Source: Treponema sp. (GTDB lineage Bacteria; Spirochaetota; Spirochaetia; Treponematales; Breznakiellaceae). Taken from it: a stretch of 10,696 nucleotides of DNA. Positions within the stretch are counted from its first letter, which is position 1. Every line of letters begins with the position of its first letter. The notes under the pieces were generated by a model that saw nothing but the letters and a program-made list of their open reading frames with translations, searched no databases and was not told the DNA's origin. Positions 1-6,781 of this stretch are shown here, piece by piece. The position numbers and the translations under genes are program-made. The stretch lies in assembly GCA_031268125.1 (NCBI GenBank), contig JAIRXT010000239.1:1-10696 (forward strand). The letters run 5' to 3'.

Positions 1-22
1 TTTCAAATGAAAAATAATAAAA

Positions 23-37
23 CTGTAAAACTTACAG
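23..37. repeat. Short perfect inverted repeat upstream of the response regulator
   Basis: CTGTAA and TTACAG flank the three bases AAC, a perfect 6-bp inverted repeat about 110 bases upstream of the response regulator start. It lies in AT-rich, apparently non-coding DNA and could be a small operator or a chance palindrome. Nothing else in the window repeats it. Confidence 0.3.
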
Positions 38-76
38 ACCGCCATTAAAAACCAATAGATTGTGATATTTGTCATT

Positions 77-107
77 TTTACTTGCTTTTTCAGCTTTCTG
101 ATATAAC
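77..107 (+). promoter_or_regulatory. Weak candidate promoter for the response regulator
   Basis: TATAAC at 102-107 matches the -10 consensus at five of six positions. The best upstream hexamer is TTTACT at 77-82, with a 19-base spacer that is longer than ideal. The region is AT-rich and nothing coding is seen between base 1 and the gene at 146, so a promoter must lie here or upstream of the window. The exact hexamers are uncertain. Confidence 0.3.
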
Positions 108-145
108 AATTTCCATAGATTTTTTCCACGCAGGAGGAGTCTTAT

Positions 146-826
146 ATGGTGCGGCTCGTCATCGCTATGAAATGGGAAAATGAATTAAACCATACGGCGA
201 TTACGCTGGATGCCAGCAAGGACTTTTCGGTTATCGGGGCCGTATCGGACAGCTACCGTGTTCTCAAGATGATTGAATCCGAACAGCCGGATATTGTTAT
301 TCTGGATTATTATTTGGATCAATTCCTCAGCCTTGATTTAATTCCTATTATCAAACACCGGTCCCCCAGTACATCGGTGATTGTTATTTCTCCCTACGAT
401 GATGAAAATCACGCGTGGCATGCGCTGAACAAGGGGGTTTCTGGCTACATCGTACGAAAATTCGATATGGATATGCTGGCCGGCATCGTCCACATGGTCC
501 ATACGGGAGGCTTGTATGTTTCTTCCCAAATCATTGTACAAATGCTGCCAAAGTTTCACCGGTATCAGGAATTATACCAGGGGGTTAAACCTGCGAAGAA
601 TAAAAAAAATGCTGCTGATCCGGCAAACCTTACCTGTTTTTCTCCTTCCGAGCAGCGGTTGATCAAAGCAATCATCCAGGGCAAAACTACCAAGGAAATC
701 GCGGAAATCCTTAACCTGAAAACTGGAACCGTTCGTAATTATATTTCTAAAATAATGAAAAAAACAAAATGCCTTGACAGGACGCAGTTGATTTACTTTG
801 TCCGGCGCAATGGATTTTTTACATGA
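146..826 (+). CDS. LuxR/NarL-family response regulator with atypical receiver domain
   Basis: This is a 226-residue two-domain DNA-binding regulator. Residues 1-115 have the receiver fold pattern: the likely phospho-acceptor Asp54 in IVILDYY, Ser82 at the Thr/Ser switch position, and GYIVRK at 100-105. Residues 162-226 form a LuxR-type helix-turn-helix with TKEIAEIL followed by GTVRNYISKIM, close to the family consensus for the scaffold and recognition helices. The acidic pair that normally binds Mg2+ at the end of strand 1 is replaced by Met8-Lys9 in VIAMKWEN, and the usual Lys after GYxx is Arg104, with Lys105 one step later. Phosphorylation may therefore be weak or absent. The start is supported by AGGAGGAG six bases upstream. 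No sensor kinase is present. The gene lies 109 bp upstream of xylB on the same strand, so control of the xyl genes is possible but unproven. It is more AT-rich than the downstream genes. Confidence 0.88.
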   Translation: MVRLVIAMKWENELNHTAITLDASKDFSVIGAVSDSYRVLKMIESEQPDIVILDYYLDQFLSLDLIPIIKHRSPSTSVIVISPYDDENHAWHALNKGVSGYIVRKFDMDMLAGIVHMVHTGGLYVSSQIIVQMLPKFHRYQELYQGVKPAKNKKNAADPANLTCFSPSEQRLIKAIIQGKTTKEIAEILNLKTGTVRNYISKIMKKTKCLDRTQLIYFVRRNGFFT

Positions 827-841
827 ATCCCGGAGACAGGG

Positions 842-882
842 CGGTTTCCCGGTTTCCCCGGTTTTCAGACATGCCGGTTTTC
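842..882 (+). repeat. Four CGGTTTYC boxes upstream of the xylB promoter
   Basis: The octamer CGGTTTCC occurs at 842-849 and 850-857, and CGGTTTTC at 859-866 and 875-882. All are in the same orientation, with start-to-start spacings of 8, 9 and 16 bases. They end four bases before the proposed -35 hexamer of xylB. A cluster of same-orientation sites next to a -35 element is a common layout for activator binding, but the sequence alone does not identify the protein. Confidence 0.5.
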
Positions 883-886
883 TCAA

Positions 887-915
887 TGGACAATCTGACG
901 CCGCAGGTTTATCAT
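887..915 (+). promoter_or_regulatory. Candidate sigma70-type promoter for xylBA
   Basis: TGGACA at 887-892 (five of six matches to TTGACA) and TATCAT at 910-915 (five of six matches to TATAAT) are separated by exactly 17 bases. Transcription would begin near 921-923, leaving a very short leader in front of the GGAGG ribosome binding site at 924-928. The CGGTTTYC boxes lie immediately upstream. This is the best-scoring promoter by eye in the window. Confidence 0.55.
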
Positions 916-935
916 ACAGAAACGGAGGCTGCCCT

Positions 936-2417
936 ATGAAAACCCTGTGCGGAATCGATCTTGGAACCCAAAGCTGTAAGGTGATCCTCTACGACTGGGA
1001 GAAGAAAACAACGGTGGCAAAAGCCCAGGTCCCGGTGGATATGATAAGCGGGAACGACGGGAAGCGGGAACAAAAGGCGGAATGGTACGACCAGGCCCTG
1101 GCCGCCTGTTTTGGCAAACTGGACGGAACCCTGAAAAAGACCATCGCCGCCCTGGGGGTTTCCGGCCACCAGCATAGCCTGGTACCCCTAGACGCCGGGG
1201 GAAAGGCCCTTTACAACGTCAAACTATGGTGCGATACCTCCACCCAGGCCGAATGTGATGAACTTACCCGCGCCGCGAGGGGGGAGGCCGCCCTCATACA
1301 ACTGGCGGGGCTTCCCATGCGGCCCGGTTATACGGCCCCCAAGATTCAGTGGCTCAAGAATCATCAGAGTGAAGCCTTCGCCAAACTTGCCCATATCCTC
1401 CTGTCCCACGATTACATTAACTGGCTCCTTACCGGGGAATATACGGCGGAGTACGGGGACGCTTCCGGGACGGCGCTGTTTGACGTGCGGCAGCGTACCT
1501 GGTCGGAAAAGGCCTGCGCCCTTATCGGCCCCCATATTCTGGGGGCCCTGCCCCGCCTGATTCTCCCCGGCGAGCCGGCCGGCAGGGTTTCCGCGGAGGC
1601 GGCGGACCGCTACGGCATACCCCGGGGGGCGGTGGTGGCCGCCGGCGGCGGGGACAACATGATGGGGGCCATCGGCACCGGCACGGTGAGCGACGGGACC
1701 CTTGCCATGAGCCTGGGAACCAGCGGCACCCTGTTTGGGTATTCGGGGAAACCCGTGATAGACCCCACGGGGAATCTGGCGGCGTTCTGTTCCTCTACCG
1801 GGGGCTGGCTGCCGCTGCTCTGCACCATGAATTGTACCGTGGCCAGCGAGGAACTGCGGAATCTCTTTGGCATGGATGTAAAGGCATTTGATACGGAGGC
1901 GGCCAAGGCCCCCATCGGCGCGGACGGGATAGTGATACTGCCCTTCTTCAACGGGGAACGGACCCCCAACCTGCCCTTCGGCCGGGCCAGCATCAACGGC
2001 ATCACCGCCGCCAACTTCAGCAAGGCCAATATCGCACGGGCCAGCCTGGAGGCGGCAATCTTCGGCATGAGGATTGGCTTGGCGGGCTTCCGGGACCTGG
2101 GCTTTACGGCCAAAGAAATACGGCTTACCGGCGGCGGGGCAAAGAGCCCCCTGTGGCAGCAAATTGCCGCGGACGTAACCGACCTGCCGGTAGTGCTCCC
2201 CTCCGGGGATGAAGCCGCCGCTATGGGCGGGGCTATCCAGGCCCTCTGGTGCCTGGAAAAGCAGAAAGGCGCTTCTATCGAGGCCCTTTGTGCGGAACAT
2301 GTGGGCATTGAAGGGGGCCGGACCATTCGGCCGGACCCCGCGGCGGTGGCGGCCTATGACAGGGCCTATGCCGAGTATGAAAAATACCTGGGGGCCCTGG
2401 GTCCCCTGTACCGCTAA
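936..2417 (+). CDS. xylB: Xylulokinase (FGGY family)
   Basis: The product phosphorylates D-xylulose with ATP to D-xylulose 5-phosphate, feeding the pentose phosphate pathway in the cytoplasm. The 493 residues match the normal length of the family. Visible landmarks are the N-terminal phosphate-1 motif GIDLGTQSCK (residues 6-15, with Asp8), GHQHSLVPLD in the substrate region, the GGGDN motif with Asp240 at the position of the catalytic base of E. coli XylB, SLGTSGTLFG, and the C-terminal adenosine motif LTGGGAKSPLWQQIAADV from about residue 397. The start at 936 was chosen because GGAGG lies seven bases upstream and the FGGY motif begins at once; the frame is open further upstream to 798, but that stretch overlaps the regulator and has no family similarity. 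xylA follows after 99 bp, so the two form an isomerase-kinase unit. Xylulose rather than another ketose as substrate rests on this pairing. Confidence 0.93.
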   Translation: MKTLCGIDLGTQSCKVILYDWEKKTTVAKAQVPVDMISGNDGKREQKAEWYDQALAACFGKLDGTLKKTIAALGVSGHQHSLVPLDAGGKALYNVKLWCDTSTQAECDELTRAARGEAALIQLAGLPMRPGYTAPKIQWLKNHQSEAFAKLAHILLSHDYINWLLTGEYTAEYGDASGTALFDVRQRTWSEKACALIGPHILGALPRLILPGEPAGRVSAEAADRYGIPRGAVVAAGGGDNMMGAIGTGTVSDGTLAMSLGTSGTLFGYSGKPVIDPTGNLAAFCSSTGGWLPLLCTMNCTVASEELRNLFGMDVKAFDTEAAKAPIGADGIVILPFFNGERTPNLPFGRASINGITAANFSKANIARASLEAAIFGMRIGLAGFRDLGFTAKEIRLTGGGAKSPLWQQIAADVTDLPVVLPSGDEAAAMGGAIQALWCLEKQKGASIEALCAEHVGIEGGRTIRPDPAAVAAYDRAYAEYEKYLGALGPLYR

Positions 2418-2423
2418 GGCAGA

Positions 2424-2503
2424 CCGCTGAAAGCGGGGGAACGCCGCCGGACAGACAGGCCGGGGGCTTCCCGTAAAAAATCAACATGCGGCCGCTGTGC
2501 CGC
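2424..2503 (+). other. xylB-xylA intergenic hairpins
   Basis: Two small GC-rich hairpins lie in the 99-bp spacer: CCGCT/AGCGG with a GAA loop (2424-2436), just after the xylB stop, and GCGGC/GCCGC with a six-base loop (2488-2503), ending two bases before the AGGAG site of xylA. Neither has a following T-run, so they do not look like terminators. They could affect mRNA processing or translation of xylA, but this is inference. Confidence 0.35.
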
Positions 2504-2516
2504 GCAGGAGTGAATC

Positions 2517-3863
2517 ATGGCGGATTTCTACGTTGGAGACAAAGAGTACTTCCCCAGGATCGGCAAAATCCCCTACGAGGGACCGGGAAGCGACAATCCC
2601 CTGGCCTTTAAGTTCTACAACCCGGAAAAGAAAGTGGGTGAAAAGAAAATGAAGGACCATCTGCGCTTTGCGGTGGCCTACTGGCACAGCTTCTGTGCCG
2701 ACGGCACGGACCCCTTCGGGGCCGCCACCCACACCCATCCCTGGATCGCCGATGCCAAAAGCCCTATGGAAGCGGCGGAGCATAAGATGGACGCAGCCTT
2801 CGAGTTTACCAGCAAGCTGGGGGCGGAGTTTTACTGTTTCCACGACCGGGACATGGCCCCGGAAGGGGAAAGTCCTGCGGAAAGCCAGAAAAACCTTGTT
2901 ACCCTGGTAGCCCGGGCCAAAAAACTGCAAAAAGCCGCGGGGATAAAACTTCTGTGGGGGACGGCGAACCTCTTTACCCATCCCCGCTTTATGAACGGCG
3001 CCGCCACCAACCCGGAATTCGGCGTGCTTGCCCTGGCGGCGGCCCAGGTCAAGGCCGCCATTGACGCCACCATTGAGCTGGAAGGCCAGGGCTACACCTT
3101 CTGGGGCGGGCGGGAAGGCTACATGAGCCTCCTTAACACCGACCTAAAGCGGGAAAAGGAACATCTGGCAAACTTCCTCTCCCTGGCCCGGGATTACGCC
3201 CGGAAGCAGGGTTTTAAAGGGGCCTTCTACATCGAACCCAAACCCATGGAGCCCACCAAGCACCAGTACGACTACGATACCGAAACGGTCATCGGCTTCC
3301 TCAAGGCCAACGGCCTTGACAAGGACTTCCGGCTGAATATCGAAGCCAACCACGCGGAACTGGCGGGGCACGACTTTGCCCATGAACTGGAAACCGCCGC
3401 CGCCGCGGGGCTCTTCGGCTCCGTGGACGCCAACCGCGGGGAACCCCGGAACGGCTGGGATACGGACCAATTCCCCACCAGCTACTCCGAAACCGCCCAG
3501 GCCATGTACGCCATTCTTAAAGCCGGGGGCTTTACTACCGGGGGCCTCAACTTTGACGCCAAAATTCGCCGCAATTCCATTGATCCCCAGGACCTTTTCA
3601 TTGCCCACATCGGCGGCATGGATAACTTCGCCGTAGGTTTGGAAATCGCCCAGCGGATCATCAAAGACGGCAAGATTCCCGGCTTCGTAAAGAACCGCTA
3701 CGGTTCCTTTGATTCAGGCGAAGGGGCCAAATTCGAAAAGGGAGAATTGACCTTAGAGGCTCTGGCGGCTATCGGGCAGGAAAAGTACGGCGCATTCGGC
3801 TTTACCAGCGGGAAACAGGAATATCTGGAAAACGTCTTCAACCAGTACCTTCTGGGCCTGTAG
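2517..3863 (+). CDS. xylA: Xylose isomerase (class II, long form)
   Basis: The enzyme interconverts D-xylose and D-xylulose in the cytoplasm using two divalent metal ions. The 448-residue protein aligns by eye over its full length with E. coli XylA, offset by about eight residues, and has the N-terminal extension typical of class II. Landmarks include YCFHDRD with His109 and Asp112 (E. coli His101 and Asp104), LLWGTANLF, the WGGREGY signature followed by LLNTDL, metal-ligand motif IEPKPMEPTKHQYD with Glu240 and Lys242, LNIEANHAELAGH, GSVDANRGEPRNGWDTDQFP and GGLNFDAKIRR. AGGAG sits six bases before the ATG. No key residue appears to be missing. It follows xylB and is followed by a terminator-like hairpin, so xylBA is probably one transcript from the promoter near 887-915. 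Confidence 0.97.
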   Translation: MADFYVGDKEYFPRIGKIPYEGPGSDNPLAFKFYNPEKKVGEKKMKDHLRFAVAYWHSFCADGTDPFGAATHTHPWIADAKSPMEAAEHKMDAAFEFTSKLGAEFYCFHDRDMAPEGESPAESQKNLVTLVARAKKLQKAAGIKLLWGTANLFTHPRFMNGAATNPEFGVLALAAAQVKAAIDATIELEGQGYTFWGGREGYMSLLNTDLKREKEHLANFLSLARDYARKQGFKGAFYIEPKPMEPTKHQYDYDTETVIGFLKANGLDKDFRLNIEANHAELAGHDFAHELETAAAAGLFGSVDANRGEPRNGWDTDQFPTSYSETAQAMYAILKAGGFTTGGLNFDAKIRRNSIDPQDLFIAHIGGMDNFAVGLEIAQRIIKDGKIPGFVKNRYGSFDSGEGAKFEKGELTLEALAAIGQEKYGAFGFTSGKQEYLENVFNQYLLGL

Positions 3864-3884
3864 GCTCCCCAAAAAATCCACATC

Positions 3885-3909
3885 AGGGACCCTTTCCGGG
3901 TCCCTTTTT
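3885..3909 (+). terminator. Intrinsic terminator after xylA, abutting the uxuA ribosome binding site
   Basis: AGGGACCC (3885-3892) and GGGTCCCT (3898-3905) form a perfect 8-bp GC-rich stem with a five-base loop TTTCC, followed by TTTT at 3906-3909, the standard form of a Rho-independent terminator. It starts 21 bases after the xylA stop. The ribosome binding site of uxuA begins at 3911, two bases after the T-run, so no room is left for a separate uxuA promoter downstream of it. Confidence 0.75.
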
Positions 3910-3923
3910 CAAGGAGATAAACT

Positions 3924-5006
3924 ATGAAGATGACATTCCGCTGGTTCGGGTCCAAAGACGATTCAGTAACCCTGCGGCAGATACGGCAAATTCCCGGGGT
4001 CTCCGGGGTAGTCGCCATGATGGCCGACATCCCCGTGGGGGAAGTCTGGCCCAGGGAGCGGATCGCCGCCCTTAAACAGGAAGTCAACAGCGCCGGCCTG
4101 GAACTTGAAGTAATCGAAAGCGTCAATATCCACGACGATATCAAAACCGGCGCCGGCGGCAGGGACCGGTACATCGAAAATTACAAGACCACCATCAAAC
4201 ATTTAAGCGAATACGGCGTCAAGGTCATCTGCTACAACTTCATGCCCGTCTTCGACTGGACCCGCAGCGACCTGGCCCAGCCGCTGCCGGACGGATCCAC
4301 CGCCCTGGCCTACGACCAGTCCAAGGTGGACCGTATTGACCCCGGACACATCGCCGAAGCTATCGCCTCCGGCAGCCAGGGTTACTCTCTCCCCGGCTGG
4401 GAACCGGAACGCATGGCCCGGCTTGGGGAACTTTTCGCCAGCTACCGGGACATAGGCGAAGACGACTTGGCAGCAAACCTTAAGTACTTCCTGGAGCGGA
4501 TCATTCCCGCCTGCGAAGAATACGGCGTTAAAATGGCTATCCACCCCGATGACCCCCCCTGGGCCATATTCGGCCTCCCCCGGATCGTCCGCCACGAACA
4601 GGACCTGGACCGCCTCCTGGGTCTTGTGGACAACCCCTGCAACGGCATCACCCTCTGTTCCGGCTGCATGGGCGCCAACCCCAACAACAATATCCCCGCC
4701 ATCATCCGGCGCTTCGGTAAACGTATCCACTTTGCCCATATCCGAAACATTAAAATCGAATCCCCCGGCAATTTCCACGAATCCAGCCACCTTTCCTGCG
4801 ACGGCAGCCTAGACATCTTCGAAATTATAAAGGCCTACCACGACATAAACTTCAACGGGTATATCCGCCCCGATCACGGCCGCATGATCTGGGGCGAAAC
4901 CGCCCGCCCCGGCTACGGCCTCTACGACCGGGCTCTGGGCATCGCCTACCTCAACGGCCTTTGGGAAGCTGTCGATAAAATGACCGGCAAGACAAGCAGA
5001 GTGTAG
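3924..5006 (+). CDS. uxuA: D-mannonate dehydratase
   Basis: UxuA removes water from D-mannonate to give 2-dehydro-3-deoxy-D-gluconate in the glucuronate branch of hexuronate catabolism. The 360 residues match the shorter bacterial form of the family (E. coli UxuA is about 394). The N-terminus MKMTFRWFG and the motifs VICYNFMPVFDWTRSDL, MAIHPDDPPW, GITLCSGCMGANPNN, FAHIRNIK, HESSHLSCDG and GYIRPDHGRM are characteristic. His207, Cys245 or Cys248, His272 and Asp317 lie where the Mn2+ ligands of the family are expected; I assigned these by motif, not by alignment. AAGGAG precedes the ATG by seven bases. A terminator-like hairpin separates it from xylA, so expression depends on readthrough, processing or an unseen promoter inside xylA. 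Uronate isomerase and KDG kinase are not in the window. Confidence 0.95.
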   Translation: MKMTFRWFGSKDDSVTLRQIRQIPGVSGVVAMMADIPVGEVWPRERIAALKQEVNSAGLELEVIESVNIHDDIKTGAGGRDRYIENYKTTIKHLSEYGVKVICYNFMPVFDWTRSDLAQPLPDGSTALAYDQSKVDRIDPGHIAEAIASGSQGYSLPGWEPERMARLGELFASYRDIGEDDLAANLKYFLERIIPACEEYGVKMAIHPDDPPWAIFGLPRIVRHEQDLDRLLGLVDNPCNGITLCSGCMGANPNNNIPAIIRRFGKRIHFAHIRNIKIESPGNFHESSHLSCDGSLDIFEIIKAYHDINFNGYIRPDHGRMIWGETARPGYGLYDRALGIAYLNGLWEAVDKMTGKTSRV

Positions 5007-5016
5007 TATTGGCTCC

Positions 5017-5036
5017 TCCCCGGCTGCCGCCGGGGA
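5017..5036. terminator. GC-rich hairpin between converging uxuA and SDR genes
   Basis: TCCCCGGC and GCCGGGGA pair perfectly (8 bp) around a TGCC loop, in the 33-bp gap between the uxuA stop and the stop of the minus-strand dehydrogenase. A hairpin in this position often ends both converging transcripts. There is no T-run of useful length on either side, so intrinsic termination would be weak. Confidence 0.45.
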
Positions 5037-5039
5037 CTA

Positions 5040-5813
5040 TTAATACATCATTGCGCCGCCGTCAGCGCGGATATCGGAGCCGGTCATAAACGCGCTGCGT
5101 TCATCCGCCATGCAGACAACAAGGAATCCCATATCGCCGGGCTGGCCCGCCCGGCCGCTCAGGAAGCCTCCCGGAGGGTAGTTGTAGAAATCGAGCAGCT
5201 TTTCTTCGGACGGTTTGTGGTTTATGGGTTTTTTAGCTGCGCTGGGAAGTACCCTGACCGCGCCGGGGCTTAGGGTATTTACCGTGATGCCATAGGGGCC
5301 CAGAGCCAAGGCTGCCTCCCGGGTGAGCATCTTAACTCCTCCCTTGGCGGTCCCGTAAACGGCATCGAACCCTGCGGGCCGCTTATCATGAATGGAGGCC
5401 ACGTTAATAATCCTGCCGTAGCGGGCCTTCTTCATATAGGGGACCACTTCCTGAATGGCCCGCCAATAACCCTTTACGTTTACTGTCATCAGCCAGTCAT
5501 AGTCCGCTTCGGTATACTCAAAAAGCCGCTTGTTAAACTGCACCGCAGCGTTGTTTACATGAATATCGATTCTGCCGTAGCGGTTAAAGGTCTCTGCAAA
5601 AAGATTGCGGATGCTGTCCCGGTCCCGCATATCGGTCTTAATGGGGTAAAAATCTCCCCCCGCTTCTGTTACCTGGCGGATCGTCTCGTCCGGGGGATCG
5701 CTGTTGTAGGTCCCTGCCACCCTGGCCCCCGCCCGGACCAGCGCCAGGGTAATTCCCTGTCCAATCCCGGTGGCCGATCCGGTTACCACCGCCACTCTGC
5801 CTTCAAGCCCCAT
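5040..5813 (-). CDS. Short-chain dehydrogenase/reductase with intact SDR motifs
   Basis: This 257-residue classical SDR oxidoreductase is NAD(P)-dependent. It has the cofactor motif TGSATGIG (residues 11-18), NNAA at 87-90, Asn112 in VNVKGY, and the catalytic set Ser140, Tyr153 and Lys157 in the YGTAK context. Strand 2 ends AGTYNS with no acidic residue, which leans towards NADP(H), though this is only a tendency. The C-terminal GSDIRADGG matches the family ending. The frame is open 25 codons further upstream, but MGLEGRVAVVTG is the normal SDR start and AAAGGGGG lies four bases before it. It is the second gene of a minus-strand pair, 14 bp after the first SDR. Next to uxuA it may act as a fructuronate/mannonate or similar sugar-acid oxidoreductase; an SDR serves as UxuB in Bacillus. 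The substrate cannot be read from the sequence. Confidence 0.9.
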   Translation of the reverse strand: MGLEGRVAVVTGSATGIGQGITLALVRAGARVAGTYNSDPPDETIRQVTEAGGDFYPIKTDMRDRDSIRNLFAETFNRYGRIDIHVNNAAVQFNKRLFEYTEADYDWLMTVNVKGYWRAIQEVVPYMKKARYGRIINVASIHDKRPAGFDAVYGTAKGGVKMLTREAALALGPYGITVNTLSPGAVRVLPSAAKKPINHKPSEEKLLDFYNYPPGGFLSGRAGQPGDMGFLVVCMADERSAFMTGSDIRADGGAMMY

Positions 5814-5827
5814 CGTTCCCCCTTTGG

Positions 5828-6625
5828 TTACCAAACCGGTTTTAGTTCCCGGCCTGTGGCCCGGTCCAGGTTCTTTCGCCGGACCCAATACGTCAGCAGG
5901 AACCCCCCGTCCAGGCGAAGCTCACTGCCGTTGGCAAATCCCGAATCGTCCGCGGCAAAGTACAGAACCGCCTCCGCGATATCCCGTATTGTTCCCATCC
6001 GCGGACCGTTGATCCGCTCCCCGGCATGTTCGTACAGGGGGGATAAATCGCTGTAGAAACGCTCCCATTCGGCTTCCACCGGGCCCATTTCTATCACATT
6101 AGTTCTAATGTTGAATTTCCCCATGTCCAGGACCATTTCACGGGCAAGGTTTTTAAGGCAGCCCTTGGCCATGCTGTAGGCGAAACACGCGCCGCAGGGC
6201 TTTTCGTCGTGGATGGAACTAACAAACACAAAGCTGCCGGACCGCCTTTCCTTCATGGAAACGCCGGCGGCTGCTGCATACAGGTAGGCGCTTTTAACGT
6301 TGACCGCCATAATCCGGTCAAAGGTTTCGTCATCGCAGTCTTCCAGGGCGGCGGGGATTATCTCGTTGTTATTAAAAACCAGTATATCAATGCGGCCGTA
6401 TTTTTCCAGAACCGCCTGTACCGCCCCGTCAATTGCCGCCTTGGAACAGGGGTCCGCGGAGCTCATCAATTCCGCCGGGGGCGGGGGTTCCAATCCGGCG
6501 GGGGATAGGGCGGGGAACACATTCGCCGCCACGCGGGCCCCTTCTTCCGCCAGCCGGGCGGCAATGCCCTGTCCCGCCGGAGAAGCGCCGTCGGTAATAA
6601 ACGCCACCTTGTCCTTCAGTTTCAT
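5828..6625 (-). CDS. Short-chain dehydrogenase/reductase homologue with degenerate cofactor motifs
   Basis: This 265-residue SDR-fold protein is the first gene of the minus-strand pair. The catalytic residues appear intact: Asn109, Ser137, Tyr150 and Lys154 (YSMAK). Two hallmark motifs are altered. The glycine-rich TGxxxGxG is TDGASPAGQG (residues 11-20), with Asp12 replacing the first Gly, and NNAG is NNNE (85-88). It shares SIHD plus a nearby Pro with its downstream neighbour (SIHDEKPCG against SIHDKRPAG), a stretch not general to SDRs, so the two are probably diverged tandem duplicates. The C-terminus has about 20 extra residues after the usual LDGG motif. The start at MKLKDK was chosen for its position and the AGGGGGAG site five bases upstream; the frame is open eight codons further. 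It may be an active enzyme with unusual cofactor binding or a partner subunit of the intact SDR. The substrate is unknown. Confidence 0.85.
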   Translation of the reverse strand: MKLKDKVAFITDGASPAGQGIAARLAEEGARVAANVFPALSPAGLEPPPPAELMSSADPCSKAAIDGAVQAVLEKYGRIDILVFNNNEIIPAALEDCDDETFDRIMAVNVKSAYLYAAAAGVSMKERRSGSFVFVSSIHDEKPCGACFAYSMAKGCLKNLAREMVLDMGKFNIRTNVIEMGPVEAEWERFYSDLSPLYEHAGERINGPRMGTIRDIAEAVLYFAADDSGFANGSELRLDGGFLLTYWVRRKNLDRATGRELKPVW

Positions 6626-6672
6626 TAATCTCCCCCTTCGGCCCGGCAAACTAAAATTACCGCCTAATAGAG

Positions 6673-6711
6673 TTGTTCGATAACCTTTCGTTTAAAAAGG
6701 TTGTTGAACAA
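6673..6711. promoter_or_regulatory. 39-bp imperfect palindrome in the divergent intergenic region
   Basis: The arms TTGTTCGATAACCTTT (6673-6688) and AAAGGTTGTTGAACAA (6696-6711) are complementary at 14 of 16 positions around a seven-base centre. Read as plus-strand RNA, the two mismatches become G-U pairs, giving an unbroken 16-bp hairpin. It lies between the divergent SDR pair and the enolase-superfamily gene, so it could be a shared operator, a leader hairpin of the plus-strand gene, or a copy of a dispersed palindromic repeat. No T-run follows. I saw no convincing promoter in either direction in this 156-bp gap; TACAAT at 6758-6763 is a lone -10-like match. Confidence 0.6.
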
Positions 6712-6781
6712 GTCCAATGTGCGATTTCCAGGACTTTCTTAAAATATCGGAGCATTATACAATACCGCCAGGAGCATAACC

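Noticed and set aside
774..802. Perfect TTGACA (774-779) as a promoter for xylB
   Set aside because: It lies inside the regulator gene and no -10-like hexamer occurs at 16-18 bases; TGGACA-17-TATCAT at 887-915 fits better.
798..935. Upstream extension of the xylB frame to 798
   Set aside because: The extra 46 codons overlap the response regulator, lack a ribosome binding site and have no FGGY similarity; GGAGG directly precedes the ATG at 936.
1224..2300. 358-codon open frame on the minus strand opposite xylB
   Set aside because: It is a GC-rich antisense shadow with a proline/glycine-rich, low-order composition, no ribosome binding site and no recognisable family, while xylB on the other strand is clear.
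5814..5888. Longer start of the intact SDR at 5888
   Set aside because: The extension overlaps the upstream SDR gene and precedes the normal SDR N-terminus; AAAGGGGG supports 5813.
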